From Melastoma dodecandrum (lineage: Eukaryota; Streptophyta; Magnoliopsida; Myrtales; Melastomataceae): 64,000 nt of DNA. Positions 37,764-49,800 of the stretch are shown piece by piece. The stretch is taken from NCBI GenBank assembly GCA_029817715.1, contig JARUPY010000085.1, forward strand, positions 2,914,001-2,978,000. Reading direction: 5' to 3'. Position numbers and translations under genes: made by a program. Position 1 is the stretch's first letter; each line of letters starts with the position of its first letter. Under the pieces are notes generated by a model. It saw nothing but the letters and a program-made list of their open reading frames with translations, was not told where the DNA came from and ran no database searches.

Positions 37764-39550
37764 ATGGGCACTCCACCGTCGCCAAACCGACTGTCCTCCT
37801 CCCCCGCGACACCGCCCCTGCCACCGCCTCAGAACGACGCGGGCCTCCCCTTCCTATCCCCGACGTTGCCGCGCCGCGCGGTCCTGTTCTCCTCCCTCGT
37901 CTCCGTCGTGCCCGAGATCGCTAATTCTCCCCCTGCTTCTGCATTCTCCATCGGCATATGTATGCGCTGTCCAAGTATCTTGTTAATCGCGGACTATTTG
38001 TTTATGTCGGCGGAATACCCGAGGGATTGATCTCGCTTGCAGCAGGACCGAAGGAGTGGCTCAAGGATCAGAAGAGGAAGTCCTCTAAGTATCTTCTGGC
38101 TCCAATTTATGCGTCGAGGGAGATTCTGCAGTCGGCTTATCTCATTCTAAGTAGGGTTCAATCATCAATTTGCGTGTTTTCGTCAGACATTTTGCACTGT
38201 CAGTGTGGTGTGGTTGTAACTTGAGATGCTGCTCTGGGTCAGGCAAGGGTAGCGAGTCCTTGGTTGCAGATGCCGAGGAAATTCAGCGGCTGTTCAGGTC
38301 TGCAGCGAGAGACTGTGTTACTCAGGATAGGAATTCTTTTGTCACATTTCAGGCCAATACCGGTGTCGAGGTCGAGTCTTTTCGATCTATCATTTGGAAC
38401 ATTAACAATGCATATATTCTGTTAGCTTCTGGCGTTATTCCATGAAAAAATGTCGGAATCCTGCAGGTTTGCACATTCACGTTAATTGTGAAGAATGCAG
38501 CTTCCTTGCTTGATAACAAGGACCCTGTGAAGTTGGGAGCTGAAGCTGTGTTGAACGATCTTATTAGGTGACTGCAAATATTTTCTTACTTGGGTTTCTT
38601 TGTGGGTGTTTACTGTCCTATTGAATTGAGTTTAATTCCAATCAGGCATAAAGAAACGGAAATATGGATGACCAAACTTTTTGTTTTCCTTGTGAGGTTT
38701 AATTAATTTTAACATGGATATTCTTCTTTTTACATGGATATTCACTTTCTATTTCCATAAAAAGACACAGCCCCTCTCATCCCACTAACGTGGATCACGT
38801 TGTCTGAGTATTAAACAGATGGTCCGACAACGCAACTGTTAGATGATTCTGACTTTATTACACGTGGAGTTGCAGATCTCTCTTCTCTGAATACCCTGGC
38901 AAATGGAACAGATTCTCAGACTATTAGTAACAGGTATTCTTTCCACCACACTATGGACCAACTAGATGTGATGACTGGTTATTATGCAATTGATGTCTTG
39001 CTTTACAATACACACCGCTTATTTACAAAGTTTAATACACGTCTCAAAATTCCAGGGAAAATTTCTACTGATTGCCACAAACAGATTTGTGTAAGCAATT
39101 GTGTTAAGTAGTTATCAGTGTGGCAATGTTAAAGCCCAATCCGGTAGTTCTCTATGCTGAAAGAATTTTGCTGAGTTACACTGTGACCACTTATCCCAGT
39201 GAATTTTAACCCTACCTAACGAATCACTTCCAGTATGGCAAGAAATTTATCTATGTGACATTACTTAGCTTTTCCCCAGCTGATCTTCTGTCCCACTGCA
39301 CTTGCTGTAAATTTGGATGGGTGCTGATGTGTGTGACCTATATAAACCAATCAAGTTCAAAACTGTTGAACGCACTGCTGAGTTCCCATTTCTATATGTG
39401 AGAGTGTCGATTCCAAACCTCATGTTGTTATCTGATTGTATTACACCTTTATTGATCCTTCACAGTAGACAAAAGATCATTGATGCACTTATGGATATCA
39501 CTTCCCTGGACAAGTTTGAGAAGGGAGTCAAGGACTGTCTTGAAGCTTGA
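37764..39550 (+). CDS. Conserved plant protein of unknown function, probably plastid-targeted
   Basis: Exons supported by phase: 37764-37959, 38043-38150, 38243-38370, 38467-38567, then 38819-38933 and 39466-39550. The start is Pro/Ser-rich (MGTPPSPNRLSSSPATPP), fitting a transit peptide, then FSIGISGPKEWLKDQKRKSS, LLAPIYASREILQSAY, EEIQRLFRSAARDCVTQDRNSF, FQANTGVEVCTFTLIVKNAASLLDNKDPV, and a C-terminal helix ISNRQKIIDALM followed by FEKGVKDCLEA. I recognise the family as conserved in plants but know no established function. The join between the exon ending 38567 and the next one is out of phase by one nucleotide; a small exon in 38570-38815 may be missing from my model, or the gene carries a frameshift. 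A paired four-helix shape is plausible; no membrane segment seen. Confidence 0.72.
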
Positions 39551-40184
39551 TCTATGGTTGAAGATCTTAAGTTGAAGTCAGATGCCTCATGCACCTGCTA
39601 AATCACAGTGTAAACTGTATCAAAAGTTTTTGGAAAACCCCTGTTCTAAGTCTGTCTTTTCAATCTTTATATGCAAAAAGTGAGAGTCACTCTAGTTGAG
39701 TGATTTTAAATCTGTTTCTCTGGGATTTTACTTGCCAATCTAACTTCTTAAAACGGCAATACTTTCCATTATATCGAGACTGGGGGTTATGTTACCGAAA
39801 AACTGGCTTGGCCATGATATACGCTGGTACCATAACAAAGAGACACCATTTTGCTTTTTCTTAATAATGACACCACCTCCTCCCTATAGATTTATACATG
39901 GAAAGCTTGTTCTTCTTAGGAAATCAGAATTCTTGGTTTGCTCTAACATAAAGCTGCTTTCAACCGTCTCAGTGGTGTACGTATCATTGAGCGTAGAAAC
40001 AGATGTTGGCATTCAAGGCGCACGGGTTAAGTTCTTATCTATAAAATTTTTGACAGTTTGTCACATTGCCAAATGCATGCCATGTTCTTTCATTTCCCCT
40101 TGTTTACACTTTCCTACTAAAAACTACAAACAAATTCTTTAATGCGCGGGAGACCTATCGCACCTTCTCTCTTGTCTTGGCCTA
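39551..40184. other. Convergent 3' flanks, no gene seen
   Basis: About 630 bp between two converging stop codons. The frame at 39789-40142 looks like 3' UTR sequence and has no domain. Confidence 0.45.
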
Positions 40185-41772
40185 CTATTGAGACCGAGTT
40201 TGATTAGGTGAACCAGAAGCCTGCACCAAATACAGTCGCCGGCATGGAGTGCCATCTTCCGGGTGTATTTGTACAGATCTTGGCAAACTGCGGAGCTTAT
40301 TGAAGAGGTTCAGTGGGTCATGCATCAATCCAAAATTAGCATCAGGATCCCCGATCTGAGAAAGCTTCACATCTGTAAATCCCAATGTCGGCAATAGTTG
40401 TTCAGGCCAATCGCTGTAGAACTGGTAGGTGGAACTCGAGAGTGTTGTGGTTGGCTGGTTCATGAAGTCTGCTAGCAGTACTGTGTTGGTGTGGCTACAC
40501 TTTTCCGCAATGATCTTCAGGACTTTCATTGCATTGGAGTGCGGAAGGTAATACAGTATGCCTTCGAGAATCCACACAGTGTTCCTTTCTGGATTATAAC
40601 CTGACAATTGTAGCTTCTCGAGCCAGTCGTCGTCCCGTATGTCAGCTGCTACTCGGGTCAGGGATTTCGCTGTAATCTTTACTTGGTGATGTCCATCTGT
40701 GGCATCCATTGTTGCCTTTATCAGTGCATGCTTCACTTGCAAGACATCCGGAAAGTCGACTTCAAAGACGTCGCTCTTACTTAAGAAGGTGAGACGGTAC
40801 GACCTTGCATCCATGCCTGTTGATTAAAAATTCGTCTTAGAGATTTATTTCATCTCCATTTATGAATGGAAAAGACTTTGTTTGATAGTTGACTAGTATA
40901 TTTTTGCACATAAATGCTCACTTAAGGACATGAAAGAGCCATTCACGTGCATACAACTCACAGAAACAATTGGGTGCTGAAACCATGGCATATGGATGCA
41001 TTGATTTTCACATGCTTGTGAATATATGAGCTCTATGTTTTTCTTTTTTTTTTTTATGTAGAAGGGAGATATGAAACAAATTGCAGCAGAAAGCAAGTGA
41101 AATAGGTGAATTATCCAAAGGAAAGGTAGCATCATATAGCGTGAATTTTTTACTCATTCGTCCTCTGAAATGTATGGGAAGTTGATCCGTTATTTCGCTG
41201 CTAGTAGCTTGGTGACAACTCTTATTGCCATAAAATTACTGTGATTGGACGGTCATTCTGACAAATGATTATGATTCAAGATGCAGATCTCAAAATTCTT
41301 TCAGGTTTGTGCAATATTTCTCTGGAGGAATCAAAACAGGGCTAGAGCTGGAGCAGTAGCGAGCATGAAAGTTCAAAATCTAGGGAGGCGATTACCAACC
41401 TGCGCCAAGGAGAACTACTTGTGCAGCTCCACCAGTGAAGGAGTTTACAGCAGCCTCCAGCTTCGAATCAAACCACAGTGACCTTACAGCGAGAATCACT
41501 CCAGAGATTTCACGAGCATTATTTTTCCGATCCTTTCTCATCTTCTCGTGAAAGCTTCTCAGGTGGGCTTCCCCAGCAAGCACTTCAGCAAGCGGATCAT
41601 TGACAGCATGCTTCCACAAGGCTCTTCCTGCTGCTGTTTGGCATGCCGACTGTCTCAGGGAGTCCCATTCCTCAATTTTCAAATGCTGATCTTTTATCTC
41701 ATCTCCATATGCCGGAAGCTTCAACTCATCCCTGAAAAGATCATCCATGGATCCATTTGTATGATCCGACAT
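40185..41772 (-). CDS. SAM-dependent methyltransferase, leucine carboxyl methyltransferase family
   Basis: LCMT/PPM1-like methyltransferase using S-adenosylmethionine; substrate unknown. Two exons on the minus strand: 41772-41400 and 40816-40185, joined GCAG|GT ... CAG|GC in phase, giving 334 residues. Motifs: ISGVILAVRSLWFDSKLE near residue 95, the SAM motif I QVVLLGAGMDARSYRL spanning the exon junction (about 117-132), VFEVDFPDVLQVK, ADIRDDDWLEKL, and VWILEGILYYLP near 205 (post-motif region typical of the family). The start is ATG 41772 (MSDHTNGSM); an upstream in-frame ATG at 42015 would add 81 residues of unlikely composition and is probably 5' UTR. A 583-bp intron separates the exons. 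Confidence 0.88.
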
Positions 41773-43473
41773 GTTGTCCCTGCCGTGGTACCCCGGGAAT
41801 TGGGTAAAATATGGAAATGGGGGAAGAGCAGATAACACACAGCTTATATGAAAGTGGGTTTTATGGGGGTTGGCGGAGGGATAAGAAAAGAGAGCCACAC
41901 ACAAAACCAACGTCTCAGAAGTTGGCTCATATCGTATCCTCCTCCACTTCCTGGAGGGAAAAAAAAGGAAGGTCAGAGGTTGTCCACGAGAGCCAACATT
42001 TTCTGTTTCATTCACAAGCTCTGGCTTTTGCTCTTTTCACTATCACTTAAAATGTCCTGGAGTAAGGAAAAGCGAAGAAAGGGGCTCCAAGAGAAATACA
42101 AAAGAGCACCAGTTAACATCAGGCGGTGGCTCCCGCTTGAGTGCATTGGGTACCTTTTTGGGCCAATATTGGAGTAAGTGCGTCACTTGTTTTCTGGTTC
42201 CTTTCCAACATAGTTGCGGCCACCAAATCTAACCATGTGCTTTTCGAGTGGCTGATAATGATCTTATGCCACTGCAACTTGGCTTGATCTGCCAGAACAC
42301 GTTCTCAGCGATGGCCCGCTCTAAAGGAAATAGGATTTTCGTTTCAATCCGGGCTTACAAACTCGAGGTATGCATTCATCTCTCTCCTTTTTTTCTGCTC
42401 TCGTGGGTTGATTGATTATGGCTCAACTCGGACTCGATGCTACATGACAACAAACCCACTGTAAGCTATATTTCTATGCTAGGACATATATGCATCATCT
42501 TCGTCGTATTATGCGAATCTAAAGATCTAGCCTAGTCACATTGCTCCATTGTATGCATCTGTTTATGACCGCTGACAAACACGACATCCTTCTCGTCCAG
42601 CAAAGTGCGCGCAACGGGGAGAGGGAGGATAAGGAGGAGGAATAAGGAAGAGGAATGATAAGTGGGGAGGGGCAGAGGAATCCTGGCCACTAGTGGGGGG
42701 GAGGGGGAATAGAAAGAATAAAACCTTATCCGAGAATGCGGCGAAGTTTCTCAACCCCCAACGTGTCTTTTGTTTGGTATTCTACTCAACTGACTGGTGG
42801 GTTGGATGTGGCTGCGGTTGCGGCTGCTACTGCTGCAGGGGGAAGGGCGTAGGAGGAGGTGAATGAATGATCCAAGGTCATGGAAGCCTTGTGGCATACG
42901 GTTAATCAACCACGTCTTCACGGATATCTACACGGCACTAGGACTATGGTAAATTTTCGTAAACGCGCTCTTCGCCGTCGTTCAAGATCGGTTGAAATTT
43001 ACGTCGAAATAAATATTGGTGATAAAATTATATAAAAAATTAAAAAAATTTCACCCAACTTATATTTTACCATAGGAAATGTTTGGCTGTTAATGCTCGA
43101 ACAAGACGCCGAAACCAAGATACCCAAAAGCGATGTTTTCTCCGACCAGACCAGCCGACTCCCACCACCTCACAATTCATTATTTCCATCGTCGGTTGAT
43201 GTTTATGCCCTCTCCCACCACCTCCCAACGGTTTCAAGGGTTTACAACAACAAATCCCAAATCCAATCCTCTTCCACTATTTCATAGAGTTTTGTATGAA
43301 AATTGCGTTTTGAAAACGCGTCCCCTAAAATTACAAAGAGAGCTGGTTTTCAAAACTCATCCGACACCTCCTTTTAACACGCCTCTCACTAAAGACGTGT
43401 TCTCAAAACTCGCCTTCATGTGGATCCAACCCTCCTATTAGGGCGGGTTTTAAAGACCCGCCTTAGCATGCCA
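41773..43473. other. Intergenic, no gene seen; hairpin-rich end next to copia-2
   Basis: Upstream of the methyltransferase. A 40-codon frame starting MSWSKEKRRKGL at about 42051 ends at a donor-like GTAAGT but I recognise nothing in it. The end (about 43290-43470) is unusual: short perfect hairpins including 43305-43319 (GCGTTTTGAAAACGC) and 43442-43462 (GGCGGGT/ACCCGCC) lie close together. Confidence 0.4.
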
Positions 43474-43478
43474 CCCTC

Positions 43479-43900
43479 TGTCAGCAAATGAAGAAACTCA
43501 AGAGCACAGCTGCAAAGCAAGGAGGAGAAGAAGAAGCAATCAATGGACCTGAAAACATGAAGGTGGGCTCATATGAAAAGTGGGCTCGAGGAAATGAAGA
43601 AGAGGATGGCCCATGAGTGGTGGTAAGTGTGCATGAGCCTCGAAATTGGTTAGAAGACAGAAAAGGAAGTTAGTTGCGGCAGAGCGCGCCACCTGCATCT
43701 GTTGTCGTACGACAGAGCGGCAATTGATTGATTCTTATCCTTATAACAGAAAGCAAATGGGATTTTGTAGACTGTGAATTATCTTTAATTTTTCTCAGTT
43801 TTAAAACAATACAGTGTAAGAAGCTTGGAGGTAGAGGATGAATGGAAGGTGATTTGAGGTTGCCCTGTTCATTTGCCAGCTAGAGTGGCTCCCGCTTGCA
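43479..43900 (+). repeat. 5' LTR of copia-2
   Basis: A 422-bp direct repeat, starting TGTCAGCAAATG and ending CCCGCTTGCA. It lacks the extra TA present in the right copy near 48666. Confidence 0.95.
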
Positions 43901-43914
43901 TGGTATCAGAGCGC
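43901..43914 (+). promoter_or_regulatory. copia-2 primer binding site (tRNA-iMet)
   Basis: TGGTATCAGAGCGC immediately after the 5' LTR, complementary to the 3' end of initiator tRNA-Met; the same primer class as copia-1. Confidence 0.92.
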
Positions 43915-43925
43915 TGTGCGCAAGG

Positions 43926-46900
43926 ATGGAGGGGAGCCTAGCGTTGGCAGAAAATCCACAGTCGCCGTACTACGTGCACGCGACAGAAAACCAGGTTAGT
44001 TCTTTGGTAACACCTGAGTTAGAAGAAGGAAACTACACGAGCTGGAGTTCGTCCTTCGAGCTTGCATTGTCAATCATAAATAAGGTGGGGTTTGTTGATG
44101 GAAGCATCCCAAAACCGGAGATAAACGACCCACTCTATCCAGCTTGGAGGAGGTGCAACAACCTGGTCAAATCATGGATACAGAGGTCAGTCTCTATTCC
44201 AATAGCCACTACCATCTTTTACCTGGACTCAGCTAGAGAAATATGGGAAGAGTTGAAAGAGAGGTACGGAGAACCGGACGACAGTAAGGTTTGTCACTTG
44301 CAGCAAAGGTATTGTGGTTTGGAACAGGGGAGTAGAAGTGTGTCAACTTATTATAATGAAATGCTGGCGATAATAAGGGAGTTACGGTTGTTTAGACCCC
44401 TCCCGTGTTGTGAGTGTGGGAAGTGTGAGTGTAAGTGGGCTAAGATGTTTGCTGAACAGCAGGAGAAGGACATGGTGTTTCGGTTTCTAAATGGTTTGAG
44501 TGCAGATTATGCGCACATCAGGTCACAAATGCTGATGAGGAAGCCATTTCCTACATTGGGAGAGGTCTACAACATTGTACAGAGAGAGGAAAGTCAGCGA
44601 CAGCATAAACATGTCCAGGAGATGCCAGTCATGGCAGCTGCATTGCAGTCAAGAGGAGAACAAGGAGGTGTTGTGTCAGACATTCAGCATAGAGGACAAT
44701 TGTTTGGAGACAGGAGATTCGCAAGAGGAGAATGGGTATGCGAACACTGTGGTAAAAGAGGGCACCTCAAAGAAAAGTGCTTTTATTTGGTGGGTTTTCC
44801 ACCAAATACTAGAGGTGGATATGGGAGAGCAAGAGGAGTCCCTCCACACGGTAGAGGGAATTTCCTGCAAGGTAGAGGAGGAAGAGGAGGCCTCATAGCA
44901 GAACAGAAGAGGACAGTCAACTTGCTGAATAGAAGTCCAATTCCCACAGAGATTGGAATCTCCGAGCATCAACTCCAACAGCTTATGGCCTTTCTCAATC
45001 AGAAGGACTCTAATGCAGCAGAGAGTGAACCCTCACAGAATTCTGAACCCACCATGAACCTTACAAACACTTCAACTGGTAAACAAAACTCTTGTGTGCT
45101 TTCTGTTCATGAGTCAACTCCATTACAGAAAACAACCTGGTTCCTAGATACAGGTGCAACTGACCATGTTGCTTGTGACCTAACCCTATTTGATTCCTAT
45201 CAGCAGCTTTCTACTCCACTGCAGGTTTATCTACCTAACTGTACCAAAGTGACCTCTACACACATTGGCACAGTCAGATTGAATAAACATATCTTACTTG
45301 CAAATGTTCTTTTTGTTCCTTCTTTTCGATACAACTTGATATCGGTTAGCAAACTTACTTCAAACAAGACCATCTGTCTCATTTTCTCTCATTCACTTTG
45401 TTACATCCAGGACATGGCTGCTTTGATGACGATTGGATATGCTAAGACAAAAGGTGGATTGTATGAGGTGATTAACACTCATAAGAGCGATTACCTGCAT
45501 AATAGCAAGCAAATTTCAGGAACTAGCAGACAGGATTTAGTTTTATCTACAAAATGTATACAGAAGCAGACTTTAGATCTTTTTGATGTTTGGCATTTGC
45601 GTTTGGGACATGTTTCCTCTGAAAAAGCAAGCATACTTCAGACTGTTGATCCATCAATTAAATTTCTCTATGATAACGTTTGCACAGTTTGTCATGAGTC
45701 CAAACAGAAGAAACTACAGTTTCCTGTGAGTGTTCATCAGACAAAACATGCATTTGCATTGGTTCATTGTGACATTTGGGGACCGTATTCACAGCCAGCT
45801 ATAGGTGGTTTCTCATTCTTTTTAACTATAGTGGATGATTTTACTCGGTTTACATGGGTTTATCTAATGAAACACAAATCAGAAACCAGGACCAATTTAC
45901 AGCAGTTTTGCAACTTTGTGCGAACTCAGTTCAATTCTCATGTTCAAATCATCAGAAGTGATAATGGAGTTGAGTTTTTGTTACCTGATTTTTATAAGGA
46001 TTCTGGCATCTTACATCAGCACACATGTGTTGAAACACCATAGCAAAATGGTGTTGTCGAGCGTAAGCATCAACACTTATTACAAGTTACTAGGGCATTG
46101 CTTTTCCAGGCACATTTACCCTCCAAATTCTGGGGTCATGCATTAATGACAGCAACTTACATCATTAATAGGCTGCCAACTCGAATTCTGCAAAATAAGT
46201 CTCCATTTGAGGTTCTGTTTCATAGATTGCCTGATTATCATCACTTAAGAGTTTTTGGATCCCTTTGTTATGCATGTACTTTAGTTCATGGTCGTAAGAA
46301 ATTGGATAAGAGAGCTACAAAATGCATTTTCTTAGGGTACCCTTTTGGCATTAAAGGGTATTATCTATATGATCTGCAGAAACACACTGTCTTCATATCA
46401 AGAAATGTACAATTTCTTGAAACAGTGTTTCCTTTTCTGCATATTTCTTTGCCTTCAACTCCTCCAGATCTGGTTTTACCAGTTTTTCATACAGATCTTC
46501 CTTCACCGGTCCCACATGAATCAGGGCATCTTGATGCATCTTCATCATTACCCAATATGACTGATGAGAGCACTTCAGCTGCTACAGATGTTTCTGAATC
46601 TGCATCTGCATCACCTTCATCTGCATTAAGGAAAAGCATTAGATCTAGACGTCCTCCATCATATCTGCAGGATTATCACTTACATTTGTCCTCTGTCTTG
46701 GCTAATCAATCGTCATCTGCAGTTACATCCAGGTCAGTTTCTTTTTCTGATTCCACCTCTCCAACTGCCTCTTATCCTATCCAGACCTACTTATCTTACA
46801 ATAATTTGTCAAAATCCTATTATGCTTTTGTCTTATCTTTGGAAACACACCATGAGCCTCACACTTATAGCCAGGCAAAGAATTGTCCGCATTGGGAACA

Positions 46901-48539
46901 GGCCATGGCTGAGGAATTACAAGCTTTAGAGGACAATCATACGTGGGAATTGGTTCCTCTTCCAGCAGGTAAGCGTCCTATCGGCTGCAAGTGGGTTTAT
47001 AAAGTTAAATTACGTGCAAATGGAGATGTGGAGCGCTACAAGGCTCGACTCGTAGCTAAAGGCTTTACACAATGTGAAGGATTAGATTACCATGATACCT
47101 TTAGTCCCGTAGTGAAGCATACAACTGTGCGCGTATTCTTTGCTCTTGCTGCAATCAAAGGGTGGTACTTGCGGCAATTTGACATTCATAACGCCTTCTT
47201 GAACGGTGATCTGCATGAAGATGTTTATATGGACTTGCCTCCCGGTTATGCAAGTCAGGGGGAGACCCAAATGGTATGTCATTTGAAGAAATCTTTATAT
47301 GGGCTCAAACAAGCCTCAAGACAATGGAATAGCAAGCTTACGGAATGTCTGGTTGCATGTGGTTTTGTCCAATCCAAGTCAGATTATTCTCTTTTCACAA
47401 AGGAGAGTAAGATGGGCTTCTTAGCTGTCTTAGTGTACGTGGATGATATGGCAGTGGCTGGGACTGATTTAAAGGCTATATCGGACTTGCATAACCATCT
47501 ACAGCGGAGTTTCAAGGTCAGAGACCTCGGAGAGCTCAAATTCTTCATGGGATTGGAAATAGCAAGATCAAAGAGGGGACTTTTTATCTCACAGAGGGGA
47601 TACACTCTGCGGTTATTGGAAGAACAGGGCAGATTGGGAATAAAGCCAAGCTCTATACCAATGGTACCTAACCTAAAGCTGAGTGCGGAAGGAGAAGGTA
47701 AACTATCCAATCCTAGTTCATACAGGCAATTAATTGGAAGACTGATTTACTTGGGTGTGACCAGACCAGACATAGCGTACTCAGTTCATAAACTTGCTCA
47801 GTTCATGGACAAGCCAAGGACAAGTCATTGGGAGGCAGCAATCTACATACTCAGGTACCTGAAAGCCACACCAGGTAGAGGGTTGTTCTTTTCTGCTCTC
47901 TCGGAGACGCGGTTGCAAGGTTTCACGGATAGCGATTGGGGAGGTTGTGTTGACACAAGAAGATCCACCACTGGATTCTGCACGTTTATTGGAGATTCTT
48001 TAGTTAGCTGGAAAGCTAAGAAGCAGGCCACCGTGTCAAGAAGTTCCTCCGAAGCGGAATATAGAGCGATCGCAGCAATTGCTGTAGAAATGGTTTGGTT
48101 GAAAGCGTTGCTAAGAGATTTTAGATCAGATTCTGGTGCACAGGTGGTATTATACTGTGATAACAAGTCTGCTATTCAGCTCACAAAGAACCCAGTCTTC
48201 CATGAGAGGACTAAGCATCTAGAAATCGATCTGCATTTTGTGCGTGAGAAAGTTGTGAATGGAGAATTGGAGTTGAGACATGTGAAGTCGGAATATCAAT
48301 TGGCCGATCTCTTCACCCAGGCCTTACATCCAAGGAGGTTTGAATTTTTATTAAGCAAGATGGGAATGTGTAACATCTATGCCTCCCATCTTGAGGGGGA
48401 GTGTCAGCAAATGAAGAAACTCAAGAGCACAGCTGCAAAGCAAGGAGGAGAAGAAGAAGCAATCAATGGACCTGAAAACATGAAGGTGGGCTCATATGAA
48501 AAGTGGGCTCGAGGAAATGAAGAAGAGGATGGCCCATGA
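43926..48539 (+). pseudogene. copia-2 Gag-Pol polyprotein with one in-frame nonsense codon
   Basis: From ATG 43926 the frame encodes Gag (GNYTSWSSSF near the N-terminus, a Cys-rich CCECGKCECKWAK patch, CCHC knuckle CEHCGKRGHLKEKC), protease (FLDTGATDH), GAG-pre-integrase (HLRLGHVS), integrase with the first Asp of the catalytic triad, SDNGVEF, then a TAG stop at 46041-46043. The same frame resumes immediately with QNGVVERKH, the catalytic Glu region, and continues through RT (YVDDMAVAG) and RNase H (SDWGGCVDTRRSTTGF, SSSEAEYRA, CDNKSAI) to 48539, reading into the 3' LTR. The only defect I see is this stop, between the second and third catalytic acidic residues of integrase, so the copy should not make full Pol unless the stop is bypassed. 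Confidence 0.94.
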
Positions 48540-48825
48540 GTGGTGGTAAGTGTGCATGAGCCTCGAAATTGGTTAGAAGATAGAGAAGGAAGTTAGTTGC
48601 GGCAGAGCGCGCCACCTTCATCTGTTGTCGTACGACAGAGCGGCAATTGATTGATTCTTATCCTTATATAACAGAAAGCAAATGGGATTTTGTAGACTGT
48701 GAATTATCTTTAATTTTTCTCAGTTTTAAAACAATACAGTGTAAGAAGCTTGGAGGTAGAGGATGAATGGAAGGTGATTTGAGGTTGCCCTGTTCATTTG
48801 CCAGCTAGAGTGGCTCCCGCTTGCA
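48402..48825 (+). repeat. 3' LTR of copia-2
   Basis: A 424-bp copy, directly preceded by the polypurine tract and followed by the CCCTC duplication. The polyprotein frame ends inside it. Confidence 0.95.
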
Positions 48826-48830
48826 CCCTC

Positions 48831-49383
48831 TTTGAAATTTGATATGCGCGTTTGCAATATATGCATAATTTACGAAGCACAAACTGTATTTCACAATTTA
48901 AAAAAAAAAACAAATCGTATTTCCATACAAAATTCCTATTTCGCAACCCAATACTATTCGTGTCCACCTCAACAACAACACCACAAACATAAATGATAAG
49001 AGTAAGAGACAATTAGCCTATATATACCATATCTACCTGTTTTTCCAAGTTTCTTGGAGTTATTTTCTAGCTTCTTGTTACAGCTGTCCTTGATCTCAGT
49101 TTGTCTACCATTCCCGTCAATGTAGTCGTTGATCTCAATTTGTTTACCAATACGATTCGCGTGGCCACAGGACTTCTGTCCTATGCAGGTTGTTACTTTA
49201 TACTTGTCATTTTGTCATGCCAGATAACAGGTCGCATATGTGGGAGAAGTTACCGGCAATTGAACTTCTCTTGCCAAACACTTAGGACTACCATCTCTGG
49301 CTATCCAAATAGATCCAGAGACCCTCATTCACTATCTGACAGGTTCGCGGCAGCCACCACCACTAATTTCTCCTTTTGTGGAT
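48831..49383. other. Flank of copia-2, no gene seen
   Basis: About 550 bp of AT-rich sequence continuing the pre-insertion target. No intact frame; probably older transposon debris in view of what follows. Confidence 0.4.
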
Positions 49384-49593
49384 AAATGCAGATCGTGTGA
49401 TTTCGAAGAAACCTTCATCACCCATATTCCCAGAAGCAGGAATCAAGTTGCGGACACGCTGGCAAAAAAAGCGACGAATCAAGACGAAGAATCTATCACC
49501 TTTTACTACCCTCCGAATTTTGTGATAGATGTATTACATGGAGATTTGCCATGTTTTGAAGCTACTGGGGCCTTACAACCCCAAACACAGTAG
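49384..49593 (+). pseudogene. RNase H domain fragment (retroelement-type)
   Basis: A short frame includes FITHIPRSRNQVADTLAKKAT, the conserved end of the RNase H fold found in plant LINEs and RNase H-like transposon proteins (Arg-x-x-N-x-x-AD-x-LA). No upstream catalytic residues are in frame. I call it a degenerate fragment; the parent family cannot be told. Confidence 0.45.
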
Positions 49594-49800
49594 CTTGAAC
49601 ACTTTATCTAATCTATGACCTCCGTATCTACCAAAAAAAAAGCTTCTCTTCCCAAGAACGATGGAAGCCAAATGCAGAGGAAGAGTCCGCCACCCACTCC
49701 TGCATTCTGAAAATGCCACAAAGGTTGTTCTTACTGCATTTTGGACATTGAGAACTCTCCTTTCCCAGAATTTCAGCTGAATATAGTCATTGTCTGGGTA

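Larger units (their letters stand above)
43474..48830 (+). mobile_element. Complete Ty1/copia LTR retrotransposon (copia-2) with 5-bp target duplication
   Basis: LTRs at 43479-43900 (422 bp) and 48402-48825 (424 bp) begin TGTCAGC and end TTGCA, flanked by CCCTC at 43474-43478 and 48826-48830. The primer site TGGTATCAGAGCGC follows the left LTR directly (43901-43914); a polypurine tract TTGAGGGGGAG precedes the right LTR (about 48391-48401). By eye the LTRs differ by about three substitutions and one 2-bp indel (about 0.7%), so this insertion is younger than copia-1. It belongs to a different lineage (different LTRs, different Gag). The coding frame is complete except for one in-frame stop in the integrase. 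Confidence 0.96.

Noticed and set aside
42051..42180. Short exon-like frame MSWSKEKRRKGL... ending at a GTAAGT donor
   Set aside because: No continuing exon could be joined in frame and no family recognised.
46041..46043. TAG in copia-2 as a programmed Gag/Pol stop
   Set aside because: Copia elements make a single polyprotein and this stop falls in the integrase core, not at a Gag-Pol boundary, so a point mutation is the simpler reading.
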